Below are positions 53,332 through 60,882 of a DNA stretch of 64,000 nucleotides, piece after piece. Position numbers and translations under genes: made by a program. Source of the stretch: Butyrivibrio hungatei (GTDB lineage: Bacteria > Bacillota > Clostridia > Lachnospirales > Lachnospiraceae); assembly GCF_900101605.1 (NCBI RefSeq), contig NZ_FMUR01000003.1:62001-126000 (forward strand), read 5' to 3'. The first letter of the stretch is position 1, and each line of letters opens with the position of its first letter. Below the pieces are notes generated by a model, which did no database searches, was not told the origin of the DNA, and saw nothing but the letters and a program-made list of their open reading frames with translations.

Positions 53332-54234
53332 TCAATTATCAAGCTTGCCATGCGCCCTCATAACAGTCTCAGAAATAAGTTTCTCCATCTCAGGGGTATG
53401 TGAGAATCCGTCTCCGCCTGCTTCTGTTTCTTTTAATATTTTTTCACCCTCAGCCTCCGTAAGTTCTGAAACTCTTTCATCGGCGTCGGGATTTTTCCTT
53501 ATGTGTATCAGATATTCAATATTCCCCTCAGGTCCTTTTATGGGAGAAAAATCCAGATGCAGAACTTCAAATCCCGCTATATCCACGAAATCCGTGATCC
53601 TGTGAACCACCTCTTCATGTACTTTCGGATCTCTTACAACTCCCTTTTTGCCGACTTTTTCCTTGCCGGCTTCAAACTGGGGCTTTATAAGGCAAACCAT
53701 CTCTCCACCCGCTTTAAGAAGCCTTCTGGCGGGAAGAAGTATCTTGGTAAGTGAGATAAAAGAAACATCACAGGATGCAAAATCAAGATCATCCTGAATA
53801 TCATCTCTTACCATATATCTGAAGTTGGTCTTCTCCATGCAAACGACTCTTTCATCGCTCCTGAGTTTCCAGTCAAGCTGTCCGTGTCCCACATCTACGG
53901 AATAGACCTTACTTGCACCGTTTTGAAGCATACAATCCGTAAATCCGCCTGTGGAAGCTCCTATATCCATACAGATTTTCTTTTCCAAAGAAACCCCAAA
54001 ATTATTGACCGCCTTCTCAAGCTTAAGTCCGCCTCTGCTTACATAAGGAAGCATATCTCCCTTTACTTCAAGAGTCTTTATCTTACTCTCTTCAAAAGTA
54101 GTTCCGGGCTTGTCCTCTCTTTGTCCGTTTACAAAAACGTCACCTGCCATTATAAGTGTCTTTGCTTTTTCTCTGGAAACGGCGAGTCCTCTGTTTACAA
54201 GAAGAACGTCCAGTCTTTCCTTTTCTTTTGCCAT
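53332..54234 (-). CDS. tlyA: TlyA-family rRNA 2'-O-methyltransferase
   Basis: 300 residues. N-terminal S4 RNA-binding domain (RLDVLLVNRGLAVSREKAKTLIMAG) followed by an FtsJ-like Rossmann domain with CMDIGASTGGFTDC as S-adenosylmethionine site, and the KDKE-type catalytic residues. Methylates cytidine riboses in 16S and/or 23S rRNA. The C-terminal ~45 residues are an acidic helical extension past the usual end. ATG 54234, four bases after the dxs stop region; weak site AGGTAAT. Confidence 0.93.
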   Translation of the reverse strand: MAKEKERLDVLLVNRGLAVSREKAKTLIMAGDVFVNGQREDKPGTTFEESKIKTLEVKGDMLPYVSRGGLKLEKAVNNFGVSLEKKICMDIGASTGGFTDCMLQNGASKVYSVDVGHGQLDWKLRSDERVVCMEKTNFRYMVRDDIQDDLDFASCDVSFISLTKILLPARRLLKAGGEMVCLIKPQFEAGKEKVGKKGVVRDPKVHEEVVHRITDFVDIAGFEVLHLDFSPIKGPEGNIEYLIHIRKNPDADERVSELTEAEGEKILKETEAGGDGFSHTPEMEKLISETVMRAHGKLDN

Positions 54235-54240
54235 ATATCA

Positions 54241-56091
54241 TTACCTGTGTAATTCGTTTATAATTCTTTCTGCGATAGAATCTGCATCTATCTTAAGCTC
54301 AGCTCTGAGCTTATCGACACTTCCGTGTGTAACGAACTGATCGGGAATTGCGATATTAAGAACTCCCGCATCTATTCTGTTCGTGTCAATATAATCTCTT
54401 ACCTTCTCACCAAATCCGCCGGTAAGCACGTTCTCTTCCATTGTAACAAAGAGCTTGTGGCTATGTGACGCCGCTTTGATGTAGTCGGTATCTATAGGTT
54501 TATAAAAACGTGCATTTACAAGACTGCAGTTAAGCCCTCTGTCTTTTAAGAGCTTACGCACTTCTTCGCCTATTTTTACCATCGATCCGAGTGCAAGAAG
54601 ACAGATGTCTTTTTCCTCATAAAGAGGCTCGCACTTTCCGAGTTTAACGGGTGCTCTGAAATCCTTCAGTCCGTCATATGCGTTTCCTCTCGGATATCTG
54701 ACAGCAACAGGCATGTCAAAATCAACCGCAAATTTAAGCATATCCGAAAGCTCCCATTTATTCTTCGGAGCCATTATATGCATGTTCGGCATTGATGAAA
54801 GGAATGATACGTCAAAGATACCCTGATGCGTTTCGCCGTCGCTTCCTACAAGTCCCGCTCTGTCTATCGCAAAGACAACAGGGAGCTTCTGAAGGCATAC
54901 ATCTTCAAGTATCTGGTCATACGCCCTTTGAAGGAACGATGAATAAACCGCAAATACAGGCTTATATCCGCCTGCTGCCATTCCTGCCGCAAATGTAACC
55001 GCATGTTCCTCGGCAATTCCCGCATCAATAAATCTGTCCGGATACATGTTCCTGAATCTCTTAAGTCCGGTTCCGTCAGCCATTGCCGCCGTAATAGCGA
55101 CAACTTTGGCATTTCTTGCGCCAAGCTTACACATTACGGTGCTGAAAATATCCTGATAATTGGCTGTAGTTCTCGGATTTCTCGGAAGTCCGTTCTCAAC
55201 GATAAACGGCTCAGTTCCGTGGAATCTTGCGGGATGTCTCTCAGCGGGGCCGTAGCCTTTGCCCTTCTTGGTCATAACATGTATCATTACGGCCTTCTTG
55301 ACCTTTTTTGCTTCCTTTATGGTTTTCTCAAGGCTTGCGACATTATGTCCGTCTACAGGGCCAAGATACGTAATTCCCAGGTTCTCAAAAACCATTCCCG
55401 GTACAAAGAGCTGTTTAAAACTGTTCTTGGCTCTTCTGATTCCGTCTACAACCTTGTGATTACTGCTAAGCTGCGCATATACATCTTCCTTGAGGTTAAG
55501 ATATCCGTCCGCAGTACGAACGTTGTTGAGATACTTCTTCATACCGCCGACACTCTCGGAAATTGACATCTCATTGTCATTTAAGATAATGATAAAGTTT
55601 GTCTCAAGCTTTGATGCGTTATTAAGCGCTTCATAAGCAAGTCCGCCCGTGAGTGAGCCGTCACCTATAACCGATACAACGGTATAATCTTCGCCCATAA
55701 GGTCTCTTGCCTTCACCATGCCAAGTCCTGCCGAAATTGAAGTAGAACTGTGTCCGGTATCGAAACAGTCTGTGCTGCTCTCGCATCTTTTCGGAAATCC
55801 ACTGAGTCCTCCGAACTGTCTGAGCGTATCAAACTTATCCTTTCTGCCAGTAAGGATCTTGTGCGTATAAGCCTGATGGCCCACGTCCCATATTATCTTA
55901 TCCTTTGGAAGATCAAGTGCCAAATGAAGCGCCATTGTAAGCTCAACCGCTCCCAGATTGGATGCAAGATGTCCGCCTGTTTTTGATATTGTCTCGATCA
56001 AAAAGTGACGTATCTCACCAGCCAGCTCCTGATACTTCTGCTGTGGTATTTTCTTTATATCACCGGTTTTATTTATTAGTTCAAGTAACAT
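54241..56091 (-). CDS. dxs: 1-deoxy-D-xylulose-5-phosphate synthase
   Basis: 616 residues, thiamine-diphosphate enzyme that joins pyruvate and glyceraldehyde-3-phosphate, the first step of the methylerythritol phosphate route to isoprenoids. SNLGAVELTMALH near the start, DVGHQAYTHKILTGR, the thiamine-diphosphate motif GDGSLTGGLAYEALNNA, and in the second domain AEEHAVTFAAGMA and MAPKNKWEL. ATG 56091, seven bases after the ispA stop. Coupled with ispA, which uses its product. Confidence 0.96.
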   Translation of the reverse strand: MLLELINKTGDIKKIPQQKYQELAGEIRHFLIETISKTGGHLASNLGAVELTMALHLALDLPKDKIIWDVGHQAYTHKILTGRKDKFDTLRQFGGLSGFPKRCESSTDCFDTGHSSTSISAGLGMVKARDLMGEDYTVVSVIGDGSLTGGLAYEALNNASKLETNFIIILNDNEMSISESVGGMKKYLNNVRTADGYLNLKEDVYAQLSSNHKVVDGIRRAKNSFKQLFVPGMVFENLGITYLGPVDGHNVASLEKTIKEAKKVKKAVMIHVMTKKGKGYGPAERHPARFHGTEPFIVENGLPRNPRTTANYQDIFSTVMCKLGARNAKVVAITAAMADGTGLKRFRNMYPDRFIDAGIAEEHAVTFAAGMAAGGYKPVFAVYSSFLQRAYDQILEDVCLQKLPVVFAIDRAGLVGSDGETHQGIFDVSFLSSMPNMHIMAPKNKWELSDMLKFAVDFDMPVAVRYPRGNAYDGLKDFRAPVKLGKCEPLYEEKDICLLALGSMVKIGEEVRKLLKDRGLNCSLVNARFYKPIDTDYIKAASHSHKLFVTMEENVLTGGFGEKVRDYIDTNRIDAGVLNIAIPDQFVTHGSVDKLRAELKIDADSIAERIINELHR

Positions 56092-56097
56092 AACATA

Positions 56098-57042
56098 TCA
56101 TTTCCTTCTATAAATCAAAGAATCAAAAAGATTTCCCAAAAATGAATCTTCAAATCCCTGTTCTTTCAAAATCTCCTCTGCCATTTCAGACAATTCTTTT
56201 ACCTTTGCCGATGCAGCCTCCATGCCGTTGAGGCTTACATATGTGCTCTTATTGTTCTTCTCATCCGAGCCGACGGGCTTGCCAATCTCCGCCTGATCTC
56301 CGACAATATCAAGAATGTCATCCTGAATCTGAAATGCTATTCCGACGCAGCTTCCCGCTTTTTCCATAGCAGAAACCGAATCCTTCGACGCTCCGCCGAG
56401 GATTGCGCCTATCATAAGACTGCTCTCAATAAGTGCCGCAGTTTTATTTTCGTCTATATATGAAAGTATATCACTCATCTTATCTTTTGGAACATCAGTC
56501 GCATTCTCGGCCATTATATCGGCGCACTGGCCTCCGACCATTCCATATATTCCGGCTTTTTTTGATAAGATCTTAAGCGCCGCAAAATATCTGTTATCGG
56601 TATCTCCGTCATAGGAAGCAAGTTTTGTTCCCCTTGCCGCGCCATCTATCGCAGTCTCAAAAGCAAAATTCAAAAGTGCATCACCCGCAAGCGTTGCCAT
56701 GCCTGCTCCGTATACCGCGTGTGTAGTCTTTCTTCCCCTTCTGTACTCATCATTATCCATTGCAGGAAGATCGTCATGTACAAGTGAATAAGTGTGGATC
56801 ATCTCCATAGCTGCCATGAACGGCTCTACCACCGCTTCATCCGCATTGTCTCCCGCAAAGAGCTTATATGATTCAAGCATCATAACGGGCCTTAATCTCT
56901 TTCCACCTGCCAAAAGACTGTAATTCATCGCCTCTATCACTGTCTTGGCATAACCCTCTTCTTTCGGAAGATATTTTTTTAATATCTCTTCCACATGCTC
57001 CGCTCTCTTTAAAAGCTCGGCACTAAAATCATTCTGTGACAT
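56098..57042 (-). CDS. ispA: Farnesyl/geranyl diphosphate synthase
   Basis: 314 residues, short-chain trans-prenyl diphosphate synthase. First Asp-rich motif D90-D91-x4-D96 in VHDDLPAMDND, second motif in FQIQDDILDIVGD; GGKRLRP substrate site. The residues before the first motif (IHTYSLVHD) fit the farnesyl-diphosphate-synthase type. Start ATG overlaps the xseB stop by one base (TAATG). A ~20-residue insert (KLASYDGDTDNRY) is unusual but lies in a loop. Confidence 0.94.
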   Translation of the reverse strand: MSQNDFSAELLKRAEHVEEILKKYLPKEEGYAKTVIEAMNYSLLAGGKRLRPVMMLESYKLFAGDNADEAVVEPFMAAMEMIHTYSLVHDDLPAMDNDEYRRGRKTTHAVYGAGMATLAGDALLNFAFETAIDGAARGTKLASYDGDTDNRYFAALKILSKKAGIYGMVGGQCADIMAENATDVPKDKMSDILSYIDENKTAALIESSLMIGAILGGASKDSVSAMEKAGSCVGIAFQIQDDILDIVGDQAEIGKPVGSDEKNNKSTYVSLNGMEAASAKVKELSEMAEEILKEQGFEDSFLGNLFDSLIYRRK

Positions 57043-57275
57043 TACTCAAACTCCTCCAGACTGCCATCCGTAGCAATTTTCTGTACTTTTTTCTCAACGC
57101 TTTCTATCATCTCATGACAATGCTTTAAAAGCGTCATTCCCTCCTGATATTCCTTGAACGAATCATCCAAAGAAATATCTTCTTTCTCAAGCGCCTGTAT
57201 TTTCTCCTCTATCTTGGCAAAAGCTTCCTCGACAGATAAATTGTTATTTTCATTCTGTTCTTTCTTGGCAGCCAT
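57042..57275 (-). CDS. xseB: Exodeoxyribonuclease VII small subunit
   Basis: 77 residues of two helices: LSVEEAFAKIEEKIQALEKEDISLDDSFKEYQEGMTLL is the family signature. Wraps the large subunit. ATG 57275 with GGGAGAAG, 14 bases after the xseA stop. Slightly longer N-terminus than most. Confidence 0.93.
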   Translation of the reverse strand: MAAKKEQNENNNLSVEEAFAKIEEKIQALEKEDISLDDSFKEYQEGMTLLKHCHEMIESVEKKVQKIATDGSLEEFE

Positions 57276-57289
57276 ATATCTTCTCCCGG

Positions 57290-58504
57290 TTATTTCCTGT
57301 CTATAAACATAGTTTCCGTAGCCGTCGCCTTTATAACACCGTCGGTCACATATATCGAAAGTTCATCGCCTTTATTCACCTGCTCTATACTGCGGACATT
57401 CTTTCCGTTTTCATCCGTTGTAAAAGAATATCCTCCCATAAGCCTTTCAAGCGGTGACAAGCCCTTCAATTTCTGTGTGTCGACCAGCAGTCTGTTTCGG
57501 GCTTCCATTATCTTTCTGTCCATGAGCGTTTGGATCGTGTCCTGCAATCTGTCCATCCTAAGAAGTTTTTCTTTGATCCTTCCCGCCGGGCTAAGGTGCT
57601 TTAAACTGTCGGCGTACTTTGCCTCTTTTAGCTTAAGCGTACCAATCACCCTGTTCATGCTCTTTTGCAATGTATAAGAATAGTCCTCAAGATCCTGCAC
57701 AAATCTTCTGTACTCAAACACCGCGATCTCAGCCGCCGCCGAAGGTGTCGGTGCTCTTCTGTCAGCCACATAATCGGCTATTGTTGTATCAGTTTCATGT
57801 CCGACTGCTGAAATGATTGGAACAGGGCAGTTAAATATTGCTTCCGCAACAATTTCTTCATTAAAAGCCCATAAATCTTCGATAGAACCTCCGCCACGTC
57901 CGACAATGATAACATCAGTCTGCATTTCTGATAAAGTCTCAATTCCTCTGACTATGCTCTCGGCAGCCTGATCTCCCTGTACGATGGCAGGATAAAGAAT
58001 AATCTGAATATGTGGATTTCTGCGGGTGGCAACATTGATAATATCCCGCACAGCCGCTCCCGTAGAAGCAGTGACTACGCCAAGAGTTTTTATATATGCC
58101 GGAATAGGCTGTTTGTACTCTTCAGCAAACATTCCGGATTCCGCCAATTTCTTTTTTAACTCTTCATATTTCTCAAAAAGAGCTCCCTCGCCGTCAAGTT
58201 CTATCTTTCTGGCATAGAGCTGATATTTGCCGTCTCTCTCATATACGTCAACGGTTCCGGAAACTTTGACCTGCTGTCCTTCTTTCATCTGAAATTTAAG
58301 GCCGCCCCTGTCTCTGTCTCCCCTGAACATTACACAAGAAATGGCACCACCCGAATCCTTCATCGTAAAATAGATGTGTCCGGAAGGATGGTACCTGCAA
58401 TTACTGATTTCCCCTTTGACTGTGATCGATCTTAGCAGAAAATCCTGAGTAAACATGTTCTTTATATAGGCATTAACCTGTGTGACTGTGTATTCACTCC
58501 GCAA
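57290..58504 (-). CDS. xseA: Exodeoxyribonuclease VII large subunit
   Basis: 404 residues. N-terminal OB-fold (TVKGEISNCRYHPSGHIYFTMKD) and catalytic domain with GVVTASTGAAVRDIINVATRRNP, GRGGGSIEDLWAFNEE and SAVGHETDTTIADYVADRRAPTPSAAAE; coiled coil afterwards. The start seems to be TTG 58504: no in-frame ATG or GTG exists before residue 17, the family's N-terminus begins exactly here, and GGAG lies 11 bases upstream. It overlaps nusB by eleven bases. Confidence 0.93.
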   Translation of the reverse strand: MRSEYTVTQVNAYIKNMFTQDFLLRSITVKGEISNCRYHPSGHIYFTMKDSGGAISCVMFRGDRDRGGLKFQMKEGQQVKVSGTVDVYERDGKYQLYARKIELDGEGALFEKYEELKKKLAESGMFAEEYKQPIPAYIKTLGVVTASTGAAVRDIINVATRRNPHIQIILYPAIVQGDQAAESIVRGIETLSEMQTDVIIVGRGGGSIEDLWAFNEEIVAEAIFNCPVPIISAVGHETDTTIADYVADRRAPTPSAAAEIAVFEYRRFVQDLEDYSYTLQKSMNRVIGTLKLKEAKYADSLKHLSPAGRIKEKLLRMDRLQDTIQTLMDRKIMEARNRLLVDTQKLKGLSPLERLMGGYSFTTDENGKNVRSIEQVNKGDELSIYVTDGVIKATATETMFIDRK

Positions 58505-58898
58505 ATTTAGCTAACACTCCATTTACAAAGGCGGGTGAACCGTCCTGTCCAAATTTCTTCGCAAGTTCAACTGCCTCATTGATCGCTACTCCGGTGGGAA
58601 CAGACTCATCATGCTTTATCTCGTATACGGCAAGCCTGATTATTGTAAGCTCAACCTTGGCCATACGCTCTGTATCCCAGCCTTTTGTCTTTTCATTGAT
58701 AGCCTTGTCGATATCATCGAGTTTCTCGGCTATCTTCTCATATTTTTCCCTGATATAATCAGCGTCCTGTTTGGAAAAATCATCATCGCTTGTTGAGGTA
58801 AAAAGCTCCTCCTGCTCAGGCATCTCTTCCATAGGATTAAATTCAACACGAAAGAGCAGTTTAAAAACCTGCTCTCTCAGTAAGCTTCTGTTCATCAT
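58494..58898 (-). CDS. nusB: Transcription antitermination factor NusB
   Basis: 134 residues, all-helical RNA-binding protein that binds boxA of rRNA leaders with NusE. N-terminal arginine-rich RSLLREQVFKLLFRVEF, and the C-terminal VPTGVAINEAVELAKKFGQDGSPAFVNGVL signature. Two adjacent ATG codons (58898 and 58895); no strong site before either. Second gene of the operon. Confidence 0.94.
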   Translation of the reverse strand: MMNRSLLREQVFKLLFRVEFNPMEEMPEQEELFTSTSDDDFSKQDADYIREKYEKIAEKLDDIDKAINEKTKGWDTERMAKVELTIIRLAVYEIKHDESVPTGVAINEAVELAKKFGQDGSPAFVNGVLAKFAE

Positions 58899-58921
58899 TC
58901 GTCTCTCACTCTGAAAAATTT

Positions 58922-59275
58922 TTATGCTTTTGGCATTGTAATGCCGGCAATCCTAACATTTACGTCAGTAACTTCAAGTCCCGTCATGTTCTCAATTGCT
59001 GTCTGAACACGAGTCTGAGCCTGCTGACATGTAGCGGGTATATTGTATCCGTAAGACATCATAAGTGCAAGGTCAACTTTCACCTGAGTCTGTCCCACTA
59101 CAACTTTTGCTCCCTTCGCAAGATTCTTGCGACTCACTTTTTCAAGTACATCGCTTGTATAATTACCTGCCATTGCTGACACACCGTCAACTTCAAGAGC
59201 TGCAAGGGCTGCTATTCTGGCTAAAACGTCATCGGCAATCTTTACTGCTCCGATTTCCGCAAGTTCTTTTCCCAT
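58922..59275 (-). CDS. Asp23/Gls24-family envelope stress protein
   Basis: 117 residues, whole-length Asp23 domain: KIADDVLARIAALAALEVDGVSAMAG, GAKVVVGQTQVKVDLALMMSYGYNIP and a C-terminal VNVRIAGI strand. Family members (YqhY, Gls24) are linked to the membrane, fatty-acid synthesis and alkaline or envelope stress. It precedes nusB in nearly all clostridia. ATG 59275 with GAGGTGATAG. First gene of the large operon. Confidence 0.92.
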   Translation of the reverse strand: MGKELAEIGAVKIADDVLARIAALAALEVDGVSAMAGNYTSDVLEKVSRKNLAKGAKVVVGQTQVKVDLALMMSYGYNIPATCQQAQTRVQTAIENMTGLEVTDVNVRIAGITMPKA

Positions 59276-59308
59276 AATACTATCACCTCATATTAAGTCT
59301 TTCTACAT

Positions 59309-59320
59309 AGTATACCACAC
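59309..59320 (-). promoter_or_regulatory. Extended -10 promoter of the Asp23-nusB-...-recN operon
   Basis: GTGTGGTATACT on the minus strand (59320-59309): TATACT with a TG one base upstream, 34 bases before the Asp23 start. The -35 region (TTTATT) is poor, as usual for extended -10 promoters. Same 12-mer as at 47135. Confidence 0.6.
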
Positions 59321-59352
59321 TTCTTGCTTAAATAAATAATTTCCTTAAACAG

Positions 59353-59400
59353 AAAAACATTGCCGATATTAACGATATAACCGCTAATACCGACAATGTT
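59353..59400 (-). terminator. Terminator of the transglutaminase-like genes
   Basis: AACATTG (59356-59362) / CAATGTT (59394-59400), continued inward by CG/CG and TATTA/TAATA with two mismatches. It is followed by T5 on the minus strand. It lies just after the stop at 59413. Confidence 0.75.
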
Positions 59401-59412
59401 ATGTTTTACACG

Positions 59413-60849
59413 TCACAACCAGAAAATAATTGTCTTGGTCTCTTCAAATGTTGTATAACGAACATTCTTTTTGTTATCACTGTCATAGCCGCCTCTGAGA
59501 TAATCAAACACGGCTCCCTTTGATACCAATTTATCCAATAACGAATTATACACTTCTTTTGTTGCACACTTTATTGTGACATTTTCGCTTCCTTCATTGT
59601 AACGCCTGTCAAACAGTTCTCTTACAGGTTCGAGATCGTCGCTTTCAAAGTAAGCTTTTTCTCTCACATAGTAATTATCCGACATACTCTTACATTCAGG
59701 AAGTGCAATAACATCCGAAAACTTATGATTAGTAAGTATATTCTCCGTGGTAACACACAGATATTCATAATTAACTCTCGGAAGGTTTGTAACATCATCA
59801 CTATCGCTACTTACCGTCTGATATGAAGAATCGCCCCAGGTAGTATCAATATAATAATAATTCCCATTACATAACACCAGATTCCAAGAGTGTTTTGCTT
59901 CAACATTCGATCTTGTATCCACCGTTCCCGAAACGGTTATGCAATCAATACCAAGCTTGTTCAGTAAGTACTGAGTGGCTTTGGCATATCCGTTACATAC
60001 GCTTTCTCTTCCGATAAAAACAGAGCAAATATTCTGATTATCAGGTGCTCCGGACACATAATCCGTATTTGTTACCAGATAATCATATATATACTTGATC
60101 GTATAATAATCATCACCGGATGAAGGTGCACCTGCAATGCACTCATTTACATATTCGTCAATCTTTTTCTGCCTTGCGGCAACTTCTTTGAGGTCATAGG
60201 TGTACTGACCCGAAAAAGCCATTTTATCCGTAACATCGCCAACAGTATACTTTTTAAAAGAATAACCTTCCACCCAGAATATCTCGGGATGGTCGATCAT
60301 CAGGTAATTAAAAACTATATCTATTGCCTGTTCACTCGTTGTGGAAACATATACGTCTTCAAGTTCCTGCTTAAGGATGAGCAACAACTCTGCATAAAGA
60401 GTTTTTCCCGCATCGGTAAGCTTGTCAAAAGCGTAATATCCTTCCTGATTTTTCTTCACCTTTTCTATATTCTCTTCGGTAAGTCCCGCTTCATCGCGAA
60501 CTTTTTTCACTTCACCGTCAGAATCCGTGTCAAAAAACTTTCTATAAAATGCTGAAAAATCAAAACTCTCAGGGCCTTTCACATTACCGGACGCCCCTGA
60601 ATTCAAAGATTCGTTGCCTTCTTTTGCCGCTTCATCGGTGGCCTCTTTTTCCTCAGAAGCAGTTTCGTCTGTATCAAGAAATGGCGAATCATCATAATCG
60701 TTATCAATCAGATCGAATTTTTCCAGAACTCCGTCAATATATTCACATCCGCACAAGAACGTTGATGCTACGGCAACTGTGGCAATAGCTGCAACCATTC
60801 TTGCATGTATACCTTTAAACTTTATCTTATTAACCAAGATATTTTTCAA
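59413..60849 (-). CDS. Transglutaminase-like lipoprotein (copy 1)
   Basis: 478 residues. Signal peptide with lipobox Leu-Cys-Gly-Cys (C35), an acidic Glu/Ala/Ser linker (~45-95), a helical region (~100-240) and a transglutaminase-like core: C285 (SVCNGYAKATQYLLNKLG), H320 (KHSWNLV) and D335 (YYYIDTTWGD), the Cys-His-Asp triad. Extracellular proteins of this type act as cysteine proteases or amide-forming enzymes; substrates unknown. Start is probably TTG 60849 after GAGGGG; the next ATG (60798) has no site. Paralogue of the gene just upstream. Confidence 0.82.
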   Translation of the reverse strand: MKNILVNKIKFKGIHARMVAAIATVAVASTFLCGCEYIDGVLEKFDLIDNDYDDSPFLDTDETASEEKEATDEAAKEGNESLNSGASGNVKGPESFDFSAFYRKFFDTDSDGEVKKVRDEAGLTEENIEKVKKNQEGYYAFDKLTDAGKTLYAELLLILKQELEDVYVSTTSEQAIDIVFNYLMIDHPEIFWVEGYSFKKYTVGDVTDKMAFSGQYTYDLKEVAARQKKIDEYVNECIAGAPSSGDDYYTIKYIYDYLVTNTDYVSGAPDNQNICSVFIGRESVCNGYAKATQYLLNKLGIDCITVSGTVDTRSNVEAKHSWNLVLCNGNYYYIDTTWGDSSYQTVSSDSDDVTNLPRVNYEYLCVTTENILTNHKFSDVIALPECKSMSDNYYVREKAYFESDDLEPVRELFDRRYNEGSENVTIKCATKEVYNSLLDKLVSKGAVFDYLRGGYDSDNKKNVRYTTFEETKTIIFWL

Positions 60850-60882
60850 AATGTCCCCTCATCTATGCCATATTATTCTGCT

